A stretch of 6,448 nucleotides of DNA from Bog-756 sp035531955 (GTDB lineage: Bacteria; Actinomycetota; Acidimicrobiia; Acidimicrobiales; RAAP-2). Under the pieces are notes generated by a model. That model had not been told where the DNA came from, did not search any database, and saw only the letters and a list, made by a program, of their open reading frames with translations. The stretch is taken from assembly GCA_035531955.1 (NCBI GenBank), contig DATKRZ010000028.1, forward strand, positions 1 to 6,448, read 5' to 3'. Each line of letters opens with the position of its first letter. Position 1 is the stretch's first letter. Shown piece after piece: positions 1 through 4,388 of the stretch. Both the position numbers and the translations under genes were made by a program.

Positions 1-163
1 AGCCGCACCCCACCAGAATCCGGTTCAACACGTCTGCCGACGGCATCTGTCGGTCGTTCTCGTAGGCCGAGAGGTTCGGCTGCTCGATCCCGACGATACG
101 GGCGAGCTCGACCTGGGTCAGGTCACGGGAGATCCGTGCCTGCCTGATGAATGCACCGTACAT
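1..163 (-). CDS. XRE/Cro-family helix-turn-helix regulator, N-terminal 54 residues (runs off left edge)
   Basis: The visible part is a DNA-binding domain of the XRE/HTH_3 type, acting in the cytoplasm as a transcription regulator or antitoxin. It reads MYGAFIRQAR, then helix 2 of the HTH at about residues 16-23 (TQVELARI), the recognition helix at about 27-34 (EQPNLSAY) and the typical ENDRQMPSADVL tail (35-46). The ATG at 163 is chosen because a strong ribosome binding site (GAGGAG, complement of 171-176) lies 7 nt upstream. The coding sequence is cut after codon 54. Proteins beginning this way can be short stand-alone regulators, toxin-antitoxin antitoxins or N-terminal HTH domains fused to another domain such as a nucleotidyltransferase; the part needed to decide is outside the window. 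An AT-rich palindrome just upstream suggests autoregulation. It lies more than 370 bp from the enzyme genes, so a role in controlling them is not indicated. Confidence 0.85.
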   Translation of the reverse strand, partial: MYGAFIRQARISRDLTQVELARIVGIEQPNLSAYENDRQMPSADVLNRILVGCG

Positions 164-170
164 GGGTGGA

Positions 171-176
171 CTCCTC
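171..176 (-). promoter_or_regulatory. Ribosome binding site of the XRE gene
   Basis: The minus-strand hexamer GAGGAG is separated by 7 nt (TCCACCC) from the ATG at 163. This is a canonical Shine-Dalgarno arrangement and supports that start codon. It is clearer than the initiation signals of most other genes in the window. Confidence 0.75.
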
Positions 177-197
177 TATATATCGATCACAATATAG
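176..197 (-). promoter_or_regulatory. AT-rich imperfect palindrome, candidate autoregulatory operator/promoter of the XRE gene
   Basis: The 22-bp element has outer arms CTATAT / ATATAG, and 8 of 11 positions per half are symmetric. It abuts the ribosome binding site of the XRE gene. On the minus strand it contains TATATT (complement of 191-196), which could serve as a -10 hexamer. It stands out as an AT-rich island in otherwise GC-rich DNA. XRE regulators commonly bind palindromes overlapping their own promoter, so an autoregulatory operator is the natural reading. That is inference: no binding data and no second copy were seen in the window. Confidence 0.45.
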
Positions 198-305
198 CAC
201 GCCGAGAACAGTCCGAGGGGAGATCGGCTGCCGCTCGGGCCCCAGCGCGCCGCATGCTTCAGTCCCCTCAGGTGGATTAGCCGCCACCAATTCCAGGGCC
301 GGATC

Positions 306-324
306 CTCAGCTGGCTGAGCTGAG
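306..324. repeat. 19-nt palindromic repeat, copy 1 (CTCAGC-N7-GCTGAG)
   Basis: The arms CTCAGC (306-311) and GCTGAG (319-324) are perfect inverted repeats around a 7-nt centre; a further GCTGAG at 314-319 gives an alternative pairing. The same arms and the same 7-nt spacing recur at 385-403. Function is unknown; it could be a protein binding site or an RNA hairpin. Confidence 0.5.
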
Positions 325-384
325 ATCACCTAACCAACTCGGAGGACCGGCTCTCGACGCTGGAGTCGTGGTGGACCTGAATGG

Positions 385-403
385 CTCAGCTTTCAAGGCT
401 GAG
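385..403. repeat. 19-nt palindromic repeat, copy 2 (CTCAGC-N7-GCTGAG), possible hairpin terminator
   Basis: Arms CTCAGC (385-390) and GCTGAG (398-403) enclose TTTCAAG. In RNA the stem can extend to about 8 pairs with one G-U and a tiny loop. The element begins 79 bp after the start of copy 1. It lies about 135 bp beyond the stop codon of the SDR at 537 and could end that transcript, but no U-tract follows on the minus strand, so a rho-independent terminator is only a weak call. A direct repeat GGTGGAC (370-376 and 404-410) brackets it. Confidence 0.4.
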
Positions 404-535
404 GGTGGACATCCAGGCCGGGAACAGCGGGTGACACACTGCGCGCACCAAGTCCCTTTTCCCACCAAGAGGCTCACGCAACACAACGTGGGCGTGGACC
501 ACGCGCTGGTTGCCCGGGTCCAGGTGGTCCTCCAC
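386..535 (-). CDS. Doubtful 49-codon ORF directly behind the SDR; small gene or remnant of a lost downstream gene
   Basis: A GTG at 535 lies one base after the TGA of the SDR (537-539) and opens a frame of 49 codons, starting VEDHLDPGNQRVVHAHVV and ending at a TGA inside the second palindrome. I do not recognise the product. All of the first 16 codons end in G or C, as in the real genes here. After that the bias weakens, with about 10 of the next 33 codons ending in A or T. No Shine-Dalgarno sequence precedes the GTG, though translational coupling from the SDR would be possible. This pattern would suit either a spurious frame or the stub of a once longer gene in the same transcript, cut by a rearrangement near 490. 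No signal peptide, membrane segment or known motif is visible. Confidence 0.2.
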   Translation of the reverse strand: MEDHLDPGNQRVVHAHVVLREPLGGKRDLVRAVCHPLFPAWMSTLSLES

Positions 536-536
536 G

Positions 537-1244
537 TCAGGCGGTAGCGGCCCCGTCGATGACCAACGTGGTTCCGCTGATGGTCCGAGCATCTTCTGAG
601 ACCAGGTAGGCAACGGCGGCGGCCACCTCGGTCGGGTCGATGATCCGACCCATGGGGGAAGCGGCCCGGGTGAACAGCGACATGTCGGCACCTTCTGGGA
701 TCGTGAAGTTCCGGAGGAAGGGCGTATCGACCGAGGCCGGGCAGACAGCGTTCACCCGGACACCCGACTTGGCGAGCTCGATAGCCATCGACTTGGTGAG
801 CATCACCACGCCACCCTTCGAGGCGCAGTAAGCGGCGTTGTACGGCGTGGCCCGCAATCCTGCTACCGACCCCATGTTGACGATGCACCCTCTCGACTCG
901 AGCAAGGCGGGGACCGCCGCCTGGGACAGAAGGAAGGTGCCGGTCAGGTTGACCTCGATGACACGGCGCCACTCGTCGGGGTCGACGTCGCAGATGGCGG
1001 CCGCTCCACCGACACCGGCCACATTGGCCAGGATGTCGAGCCGGCCGTTGGCCTCGATGGCGTGGGCCACGGCCGCGGCGCACGACGTGGCATCTGTCAC
1101 ATCGCAGCGGATGCCACCGTCGATGTCGGCGATATCGGCGCGCACCACGGTGGCGCCTTCGTCGGACATGCGGTCGGCGACGGCCGTACCGATGCCGCTC
1201 GCCGCCCCTGATACCAGTGCCACCCGTCCCGTGAACCGAGCCAT
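537..1244 (-). CDS. Short-chain dehydrogenase/reductase (classical SDR, FabG-like), 235 aa
   Basis: A cytoplasmic NAD(P)-dependent oxidoreductase interconverting an alcohol and a ketone on an unidentified substrate. It has the cofactor loop SGAASGIG (residues 12-19), an acidic residue after strand beta-2 (Asp37) favouring NAD(H), CDV at 47-49, ANVAG at 73-77 in place of the usual NNAG, and the catalytic tetrad Asn99, Ser126, Tyr139, Lys143 (YCASK). Length is slightly below the usual 245-260. A C-terminal VIDGAATA closes the fold, so the protein looks complete. The VCPA at 167-170 replaces the common VCPG. ATG 1244 is preferred: it begins MARFTGRVALVSG, and a TANNNT box 6 nt upstream would give a leaderless mRNA. 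A GGAGG lies about 15 nt upstream, rather far to act as a ribosome binding site. It diverges from the next SDR across 46 bp. Confidence 0.92.
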   Translation of the reverse strand: MARFTGRVALVSGAASGIGTAVADRMSDEGATVVRADIADIDGGIRCDVTDATSCAAAVAHAIEANGRLDILANVAGVGGAAAICDVDPDEWRRVIEVNLTGTFLLSQAAVPALLESRGCIVNMGSVAGLRATPYNAAYCASKGGVVMLTKSMAIELAKSGVRVNAVCPASVDTPFLRNFTIPEGADMSLFTRAASPMGRIIDPTEVAAAVAYLVSEDARTISGTTLVIDGAATA

Positions 1245-1290
1245 GCCCGAAACGTACCCCCTCCGGTCGGTACCGGTACTGTTGCCCGCC
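1245..1290. promoter_or_regulatory. Divergent promoter region with two leaderless-type -10 boxes and a central palindrome
   Basis: This 46-bp gap separates two divergent SDR start codons. On the minus strand TACGTT (complement of 1251-1256) ends 6 nt before the ATG at 1244. On the plus strand TACTGT (1277-1282) ends 8 nt before the ATG at 1291. Both match the actinobacterial TANNNT -10 consensus at the distance expected if the start codon is at or next to the transcription start. Neither gene has a well-placed Shine-Dalgarno sequence. A perfect 10-bp palindrome, GTACCGGTAC (1270-1279), overlaps the plus-strand -10 box and could be an operator. No clear -35 was found on either strand. Confidence 0.5.
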
Positions 1291-2049
1291 ATGGGAGCGC
1301 TCGAGGACAAGGTCGCACTGGTCACCGGGGCGGCCATGGGGATCGGCCGCTCCGCCGCACAGATCTTCGCCCGGGAGGGGGCGGCCGTGGTGGTGGCGGA
1401 CATCGACGATGACGGCGGTCGGGAGACGGTGGCGCTGGTCGAGGAGGCAGGAGGGCGGGCCGCCTTCGTCCACTGTGACGTGAGCGTGCAATCCGAGGTC
1501 AAGGCCATGGTGGCCTTCGCCGTTGACACGTTCGGCGGCCTCGACTGTGCCCACAACAATGCCGGGATCGCCGCGCCGATGGCACCCCTTGCCGACTATC
1601 CGGACGACGGCTGGGCTCGGACGCTCGACGTCATGCTCAACGGCGTCTATTACTGCATGAAGGCCGAAATCCCTCGGATGCTCGAGCGGGGCGGCGGGGC
1701 CATCGTGAACACCGCATCGGGAGTGGGACTGGTGGCCTACAAGCACCAGGCGGCCTACACGGCCTCCAAGCACGGGGTCATCGGCCTGACCAAGGTGGCG
1801 GCCCTCGACTACGGGTCGCAGGGCATCCGGGTCAACGCTGTCTGCCCGGGCACGGCCCGCACCCCGATGGTGGACGAGGCCATCCGGCTCCAGCCGTCGA
1901 TCGACGCCCACCTGCGGACGCTCCATCCCATCGGCCGGATCGGCGAGGCCTCGGAGATCGCCGAAGCCGCCGTGTGGCTGTGCACGCCGGCGGCGTCGTT
2001 CGTGCTGGGGGTGGCGCTGCCGGTGGACGGCGGGTACGTGGTCCCGTGA
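1291..2049 (+). CDS. Short-chain dehydrogenase/reductase (classical SDR, NAD-type), 252 aa
   Basis: A cytoplasmic alcohol/ketone oxidoreductase of the classical SDR family. Visible motifs: TGAAMGIG cofactor loop (12-19), Asp37 at the end of beta-2 (VVVADID) indicating NAD(H), CDV (62-64), NNAG (89-92), and the catalytic tetrad Asn117, Ser143, Tyr156, Lys160 (YTASK), followed by NAVCPG (182-187) and a C-terminal PVDGGYVVP. Length is normal. The start at 1291 gives the standard N-terminus MGALEDKVALVTG; the frame stays open upstream but only over the divergent SDR. There is no Shine-Dalgarno sequence, and a -10 box 8 nt upstream suggests leaderless translation. It is the first gene of a four-gene plus-strand run, 25 bp ahead of the next SDR. 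Its general pattern resembles cyclic-alcohol or dihydrodiol dehydrogenases and FabG-like enzymes; the substrate cannot be named. Confidence 0.93.
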   Translation: MGALEDKVALVTGAAMGIGRSAAQIFAREGAAVVVADIDDDGGRETVALVEEAGGRAAFVHCDVSVQSEVKAMVAFAVDTFGGLDCAHNNAGIAAPMAPLADYPDDGWARTLDVMLNGVYYCMKAEIPRMLERGGGAIVNTASGVGLVAYKHQAAYTASKHGVIGLTKVAALDYGSQGIRVNAVCPGTARTPMVDEAIRLQPSIDAHLRTLHPIGRIGEASEIAEAAVWLCTPAASFVLGVALPVDGGYVVP

Positions 2050-2064
2050 GGACGATCAGCGACC

Positions 2065-2070
2065 GAGGAG
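2065..2070 (+). promoter_or_regulatory. Ribosome binding site of the HSDL2-like SDR
   Basis: GAGGAG sits 4 nt before the ATG at 2075. It is the clearest Shine-Dalgarno sequence in the operon. This contrasts with the probably leaderless first gene and fits internal-gene translation on a polycistronic mRNA. Confidence 0.6.
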
Positions 2071-2074
2071 TGAG

Positions 2075-2935
2075 ATGACGACGGGACCCGACCGGCCGGT
2101 GGCATTCGTCACCGGCGCCAGCCGGGGGATCGGTAAGGCGATCGCCCGCCATCTGGCCCGGGCCGGGTGCGACGTGGCCATCGCCGCCCGCACCCGCCAC
2201 GAAGGTGAAGCGCGCGAGCACTCCTCCACGGTGGCGGCGTCGAACACCAGGCCGCTGCCCGGCTCGCTCGAGTCGACGGCGTCGGAAGTCGTGGCCGAGG
2301 GCGGCCGTGCGCTCCCCGTGTACCTGGACCTGCTTGACCGCACCTCACTCGGCGCCTCGGTGACCGCCGTACTCGAGCGGTGGGGCCGGATCGACATCCT
2401 GGTCAACAACGGCCGCTACGTGGGGCCCGGACACATGGACCAGCTCCTCGACACACCGGTGGAGTTGCTCGACCGACAGTTGGAGGCCAACGTGATAGCT
2501 CCGGTCATCCTGACCAAACTGGTCCTACCCCAGATGGTTGAGCGAGGCAGCGGCATCATCATCAACCTGGCATCGAGCTCCGGCACCATGGACCCTCCCC
2601 GTCCGGCGGGCAGCGGTGGGTGGGGGCTCGGCTACGGCATGTCGAAGGGGGCGTTGCACCGGCTCGCCGGCATGGTGGCGGTCGAACTGCACGACCGGGG
2701 GATCCTCGCCTTCAACCTGAGCCCCGGCTTCGTGGCCACCGAACGGATCGCCATCGACATGGCCGAGTTCGGGTTCGACGCGTCGGTCGGCGCACCTCCC
2801 GACGTGGTGGGGGCGGTGGCAGCGTGGCTGGTGACCAGCCCCGATGCGGCCGAACGGAACGGCGGTTGGATCGAGGCCCAGGAGGTCTGCGCCGCGCTCG
2901 GATTGCTGCCCGGGTGGCCGGCCACCACCAGCTGA
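2075..2935 (+). CDS. HSDL2-like short-chain dehydrogenase/reductase, 286 aa
   Basis: An SDR resembling the hydroxysteroid-dehydrogenase-like protein 2 group. It has TGASRGIG (13-20), then AARTR after beta-2 (38-41), where the basic residues and lack of an acidic one point to NADP(H). A roughly 25-residue insert follows (about 42-70), with the PGSLEST segment typical of this group. Next come NNGR (111-114) in place of NNAG, Asn139, the Ser-rich strand end SSSG (167-170), and Tyr187/Lys191 (YGMSK). A second, Gly/Pro-rich insert at 173-186 separates the serine and tyrosine more than usual. The C-terminus continues past the usual SDR end (GWIEAQEVCAALGLLPG). The start at 2075 has GAGGAG 4 nt upstream (2065-2070). 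It lies 25 bp after the previous SDR and so is probably co-transcribed. Substrate unknown; members act on hydroxy-acyl or steroid-like compounds. Confidence 0.9.
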   Translation: MTTGPDRPVAFVTGASRGIGKAIARHLARAGCDVAIAARTRHEGEAREHSSTVAASNTRPLPGSLESTASEVVAEGGRALPVYLDLLDRTSLGASVTAVLERWGRIDILVNNGRYVGPGHMDQLLDTPVELLDRQLEANVIAPVILTKLVLPQMVERGSGIIINLASSSGTMDPPRPAGSGGWGLGYGMSKGALHRLAGMVAVELHDRGILAFNLSPGFVATERIAIDMAEFGFDASVGAPPDVVGAVAAWLVTSPDAAERNGGWIEAQEVCAALGLLPGWPATTS

Positions 2936-2937
2936 TT

Positions 2938-2965
2938 GGCCCGGGCCGGGACCGGCGGGTCCGGA
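2938..2965 (+). other. GC-rich palindrome and hairpin in the 65-bp gap before the cyclase-family gene
   Basis: GGCCCGGGCC (2938-2947) is a perfect 10-bp palindrome. Directly after it, GGACC-GGCG-GGTCC (2949-2962) can fold into a hairpin that may extend by bulging one base. There is no T-run, so this is not a standard terminator; it could attenuate or stabilise the transcript between the SDR and the hydrolase. Confidence 0.3.
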
Positions 2966-3000
2966 CGACGGGACGTCGACGATCCTGACAGGATGAGCCG

Positions 3001-3936
3001 ATGGCCAGTGCGTACCCCGTCCCGACCACCGAGGAACTCGATGCCATGTTCGAGGACCTCTCGAACTGGACGCGGTGGGGTGTCGACGACGAGTTCGGGA
3101 CCCTCAACTTCCTGACCGACGAGCGCCGGGCGGCGGCTGCCGGACTGGTGTCGACGGGCCGGGCGATCAGCCTCGCCCACGACCTCGCCACCGAGCCCAT
3201 GCCTGATCACCCGCACCCGGTCCAGCACCACATGCTCGCATCGGGGGATGCCCGTGACGCCAACGGGATCGAGGGCTACGAGGCGGCGCGGGACCACCTG
3301 TCGCTCGACGTCCACGGTCTGTGGACCACCCATGTCGACGCCCTCTCCCACATGTTCGTCAAGGGCCGGATGTATGGAGGCCGACCGGCGAGCGAGGTGC
3401 GCAGTGACGGTGCCCGGTCCAACACCATCCTGTCGATGGCTGATGGTGTCACCGGACGAGGCGTGCTCCTCGATGTCGCCCGGGCCCTGGGTGTCGACTA
3501 CCTCGAAGCCGGCGAGGTGGTGACCGTCGCCGACCTCGAAGCGACCGAGGCCCACCAGGGCGTCCGGGTCGCCCCGGGTGATGTCCTGCTGGTGGCGTGG
3601 GGGCGCGAGGCGCGCCGCCGGTCGAGCCGGGCCTTCGACGGCTTCTCGGGCCTGCACCCCGAGTGCCTCCCCTGGTTGGCCGAGCGCGAGGTGGCGGTGC
3701 TCGGCAGCGACGGGATCTCCGATCCGATGCCGTTCATAGGGACCCCGGGGTGGCCCTTCCCCATCCACCAGATCGGCATCGTGGCCATGGGCCTTCCCCT
3801 GATCGACAACGTTCGGCTGGCGCCGCTGGCCGAACGTTGCGCGGAACTCAGCCGGTGGGAGTTCCTCTTCACCATGGCGCCCCTCCGGATCCCCAAGGGC
3901 ACGGGCTGCCCGGTCAACCCGGTGGCCGTCCTGTGA
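3001..3936 (+). CDS. Cyclase-family (kynurenine-formamidase-like) metal-dependent hydrolase, 311 aa
   Basis: A member of the Pfam 'Cyclase' family (PF04199), metal-dependent enzymes such as bacterial kynurenine formamidase and isatin hydrolase that open amide or lactam-like bonds. It is of the long subfamily (about 310 aa rather than 210). The N-terminus has WGVDDEFGTLNFL (26-38), common in that subgroup. The metal centre is HGLWTTHVDALSH (105-117), giving His111, Asp113 and His117, with His105 as a further candidate. The classical HxGTH form is replaced: the Gly-Thr is Thr-Thr, and Leu107 occupies the first His position. GRGVLLDVA (152-160), GDVLLVAWG (193-201), a GLHPECLPWL segment (217-226) and LGSDGISDP (234-242) follow in family order. 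No signal peptide is evident, so it is probably cytosolic. ATG 3001 follows a weak AGGA. The next gene starts on its stop codon. Confidence 0.88.
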   Translation: MASAYPVPTTEELDAMFEDLSNWTRWGVDDEFGTLNFLTDERRAAAAGLVSTGRAISLAHDLATEPMPDHPHPVQHHMLASGDARDANGIEGYEAARDHLSLDVHGLWTTHVDALSHMFVKGRMYGGRPASEVRSDGARSNTILSMADGVTGRGVLLDVARALGVDYLEAGEVVTVADLEATEAHQGVRVAPGDVLLVAWGREARRRSSRAFDGFSGLHPECLPWLAEREVAVLGSDGISDPMPFIGTPGWPFPIHQIGIVAMGLPLIDNVRLAPLAERCAELSRWEFLFTMAPLRIPKGTGCPVNPVAVL

Positions 3937-4355
3937 GCGTGCCGACCGTGCCGGGCGGAGGTGCAGGCGACCACGAGGAACTGCGGGCGCTGGTCCAGAG
4001 CTATGCACGGGCGGCCGACGGGCGGGACATCGAGGCGTTGGCAGACCTGTTCCATCCGGAGGCAGAGGTGACCGGTGCGCGGGGCACCCAGGGGATCGAC
4101 GAATGGCTCGACACCATGCGGGCGCCCCGAACGTTCCCCACGAGCATGCACGTGCTGGGCGACCCGTTGATCCACCTGGAGCCGGGAGCGGACGAAGCGC
4201 TACTCGATACCTACGCCATCGTCTATCAGCTGAGCGATCCCGGTTCCGGCAAGGGGGATCTCACCCTTGGCATCCGCTACCTCGACGACGTCGAGCGGCT
4301 GTGGGGCCGGTGGGTCATCCGTCGGCGGACGGCTCGCACGCTCTGGATGCGGTAG
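3933..4355 (+). CDS. SnoaL-like / nuclear-transport-factor-2-fold protein, 140 aa
   Basis: A small alpha+beta-barrel protein of the SnoaL-like (SnoaL_4) type. Such proteins act as cyclases, isomerases, hydratases or small-molecule binders. The typical first helices read ELRALVQSYARAADGRDIEA (16-35), followed by LADLFHPEAEV (36-46), then TSMHVLGDPLIHLEP (70-84) with His73 at the position conserved in many members, and strands DTYAIVYQL (92-100), LTLGIRYLDDV (110-120) and RWVIRRRTARTLW (126-138). Length fits the family. I choose the GTG at 3933, which overlaps the TGA of the cyclase-family gene (GTGA) and implies translational coupling. GTG 3939 or 3948 are alternatives, because the first 12 residues are low-complexity and outside the domain. 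Its tight coupling suggests it works on the same substrate as the hydrolase; the catalytic role is not readable. Confidence 0.85.
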   Translation: MSVPTVPGGGAGDHEELRALVQSYARAADGRDIEALADLFHPEAEVTGARGTQGIDEWLDTMRAPRTFPTSMHVLGDPLIHLEPGADEALLDTYAIVYQLSDPGSGKGDLTLGIRYLDDVERLWGRWVIRRRTARTLWMR

Positions 4356-4361
4356 AAGCTG

Positions 4362-4387
4362 ACGGGCCGTTGCGCACCGGTCCGCGT
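4362..4387. terminator. Possible bidirectional hairpin between convergent genes
   Basis: In the 33-bp gap between the two converging stop codons, ACGGGCCG (4362-4369) pairs with CGGTCCGCGT (4378-4387). This gives 8 base pairs with two single-base bulges around an 8-nt loop. Only three T residues follow on the plus strand, so it is a weak intrinsic terminator at best. The convergent position makes a termination role reasonable. Confidence 0.3.
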
Positions 4388-4388
4388 T

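Larger units (their letters stand above)
198..536. other. Mostly non-coding gap between the XRE gene and the first SDR
   Basis: I see no convincing full-length gene on either strand. The stretch holds two related palindromes (306-324 and 385-403), a 7-bp inverted repeat GAGGGGA / TCCCCTC (215-221 and 263-269, 41-nt spacer), and a short open frame right behind the SDR (386-535, listed separately). No tRNA cloverleaf, CRISPR repeat or transposase remnant was recognised. The XRE promoter probably lies at its left edge and the 3' end of the SDR transcript within its right half. Confidence 0.55.

Noticed and set aside
198..300. Possible tRNA or structured RNA (GC-rich complementary segments)
   Set aside because: Only a 7-bp inverted repeat with a 41-nt spacer; no T-arm consensus, anticodon arm or acceptor stem could be built.
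123..329. Minus-strand 68-codon frame overlapping the XRE start
   Set aside because: It overlaps the XRE coding sequence, its operator-like palindrome and RBS in another frame, shows no domain, and has no ribosome binding site.
838..1290. In-frame N-terminal extension of the second SDR upstream of 1291
   Set aside because: The extension lies wholly over the divergent SDR gene, gives non-domain sequence, and MGALEDKVALVTG is the normal SDR N-terminus.
1245..1559. In-frame N-terminal extension of the first SDR upstream of 1244
   Set aside because: It is antisense to the second SDR. MARFTGRVALVSG at 1244 is the standard start of the fold and has a promoter-like box immediately upstream.
307..1926. 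A minus-strand open frame of over 500 codons spanning both divergent SDR genes
   Set aside because: Its product is Arg/Gly/His-rich low-complexity sequence with no domain, and it is out of frame with two clear SDRs. Long stop-free shadow frames are common in high-GC DNA.
2632..4008. Long minus-strand frame across the cyclase-family gene
   Set aside because: Contradicted by the complete cyclase-family and SnoaL-like proteins on the plus strand; its product is His/Arg/Gly-rich without a recognisable domain.
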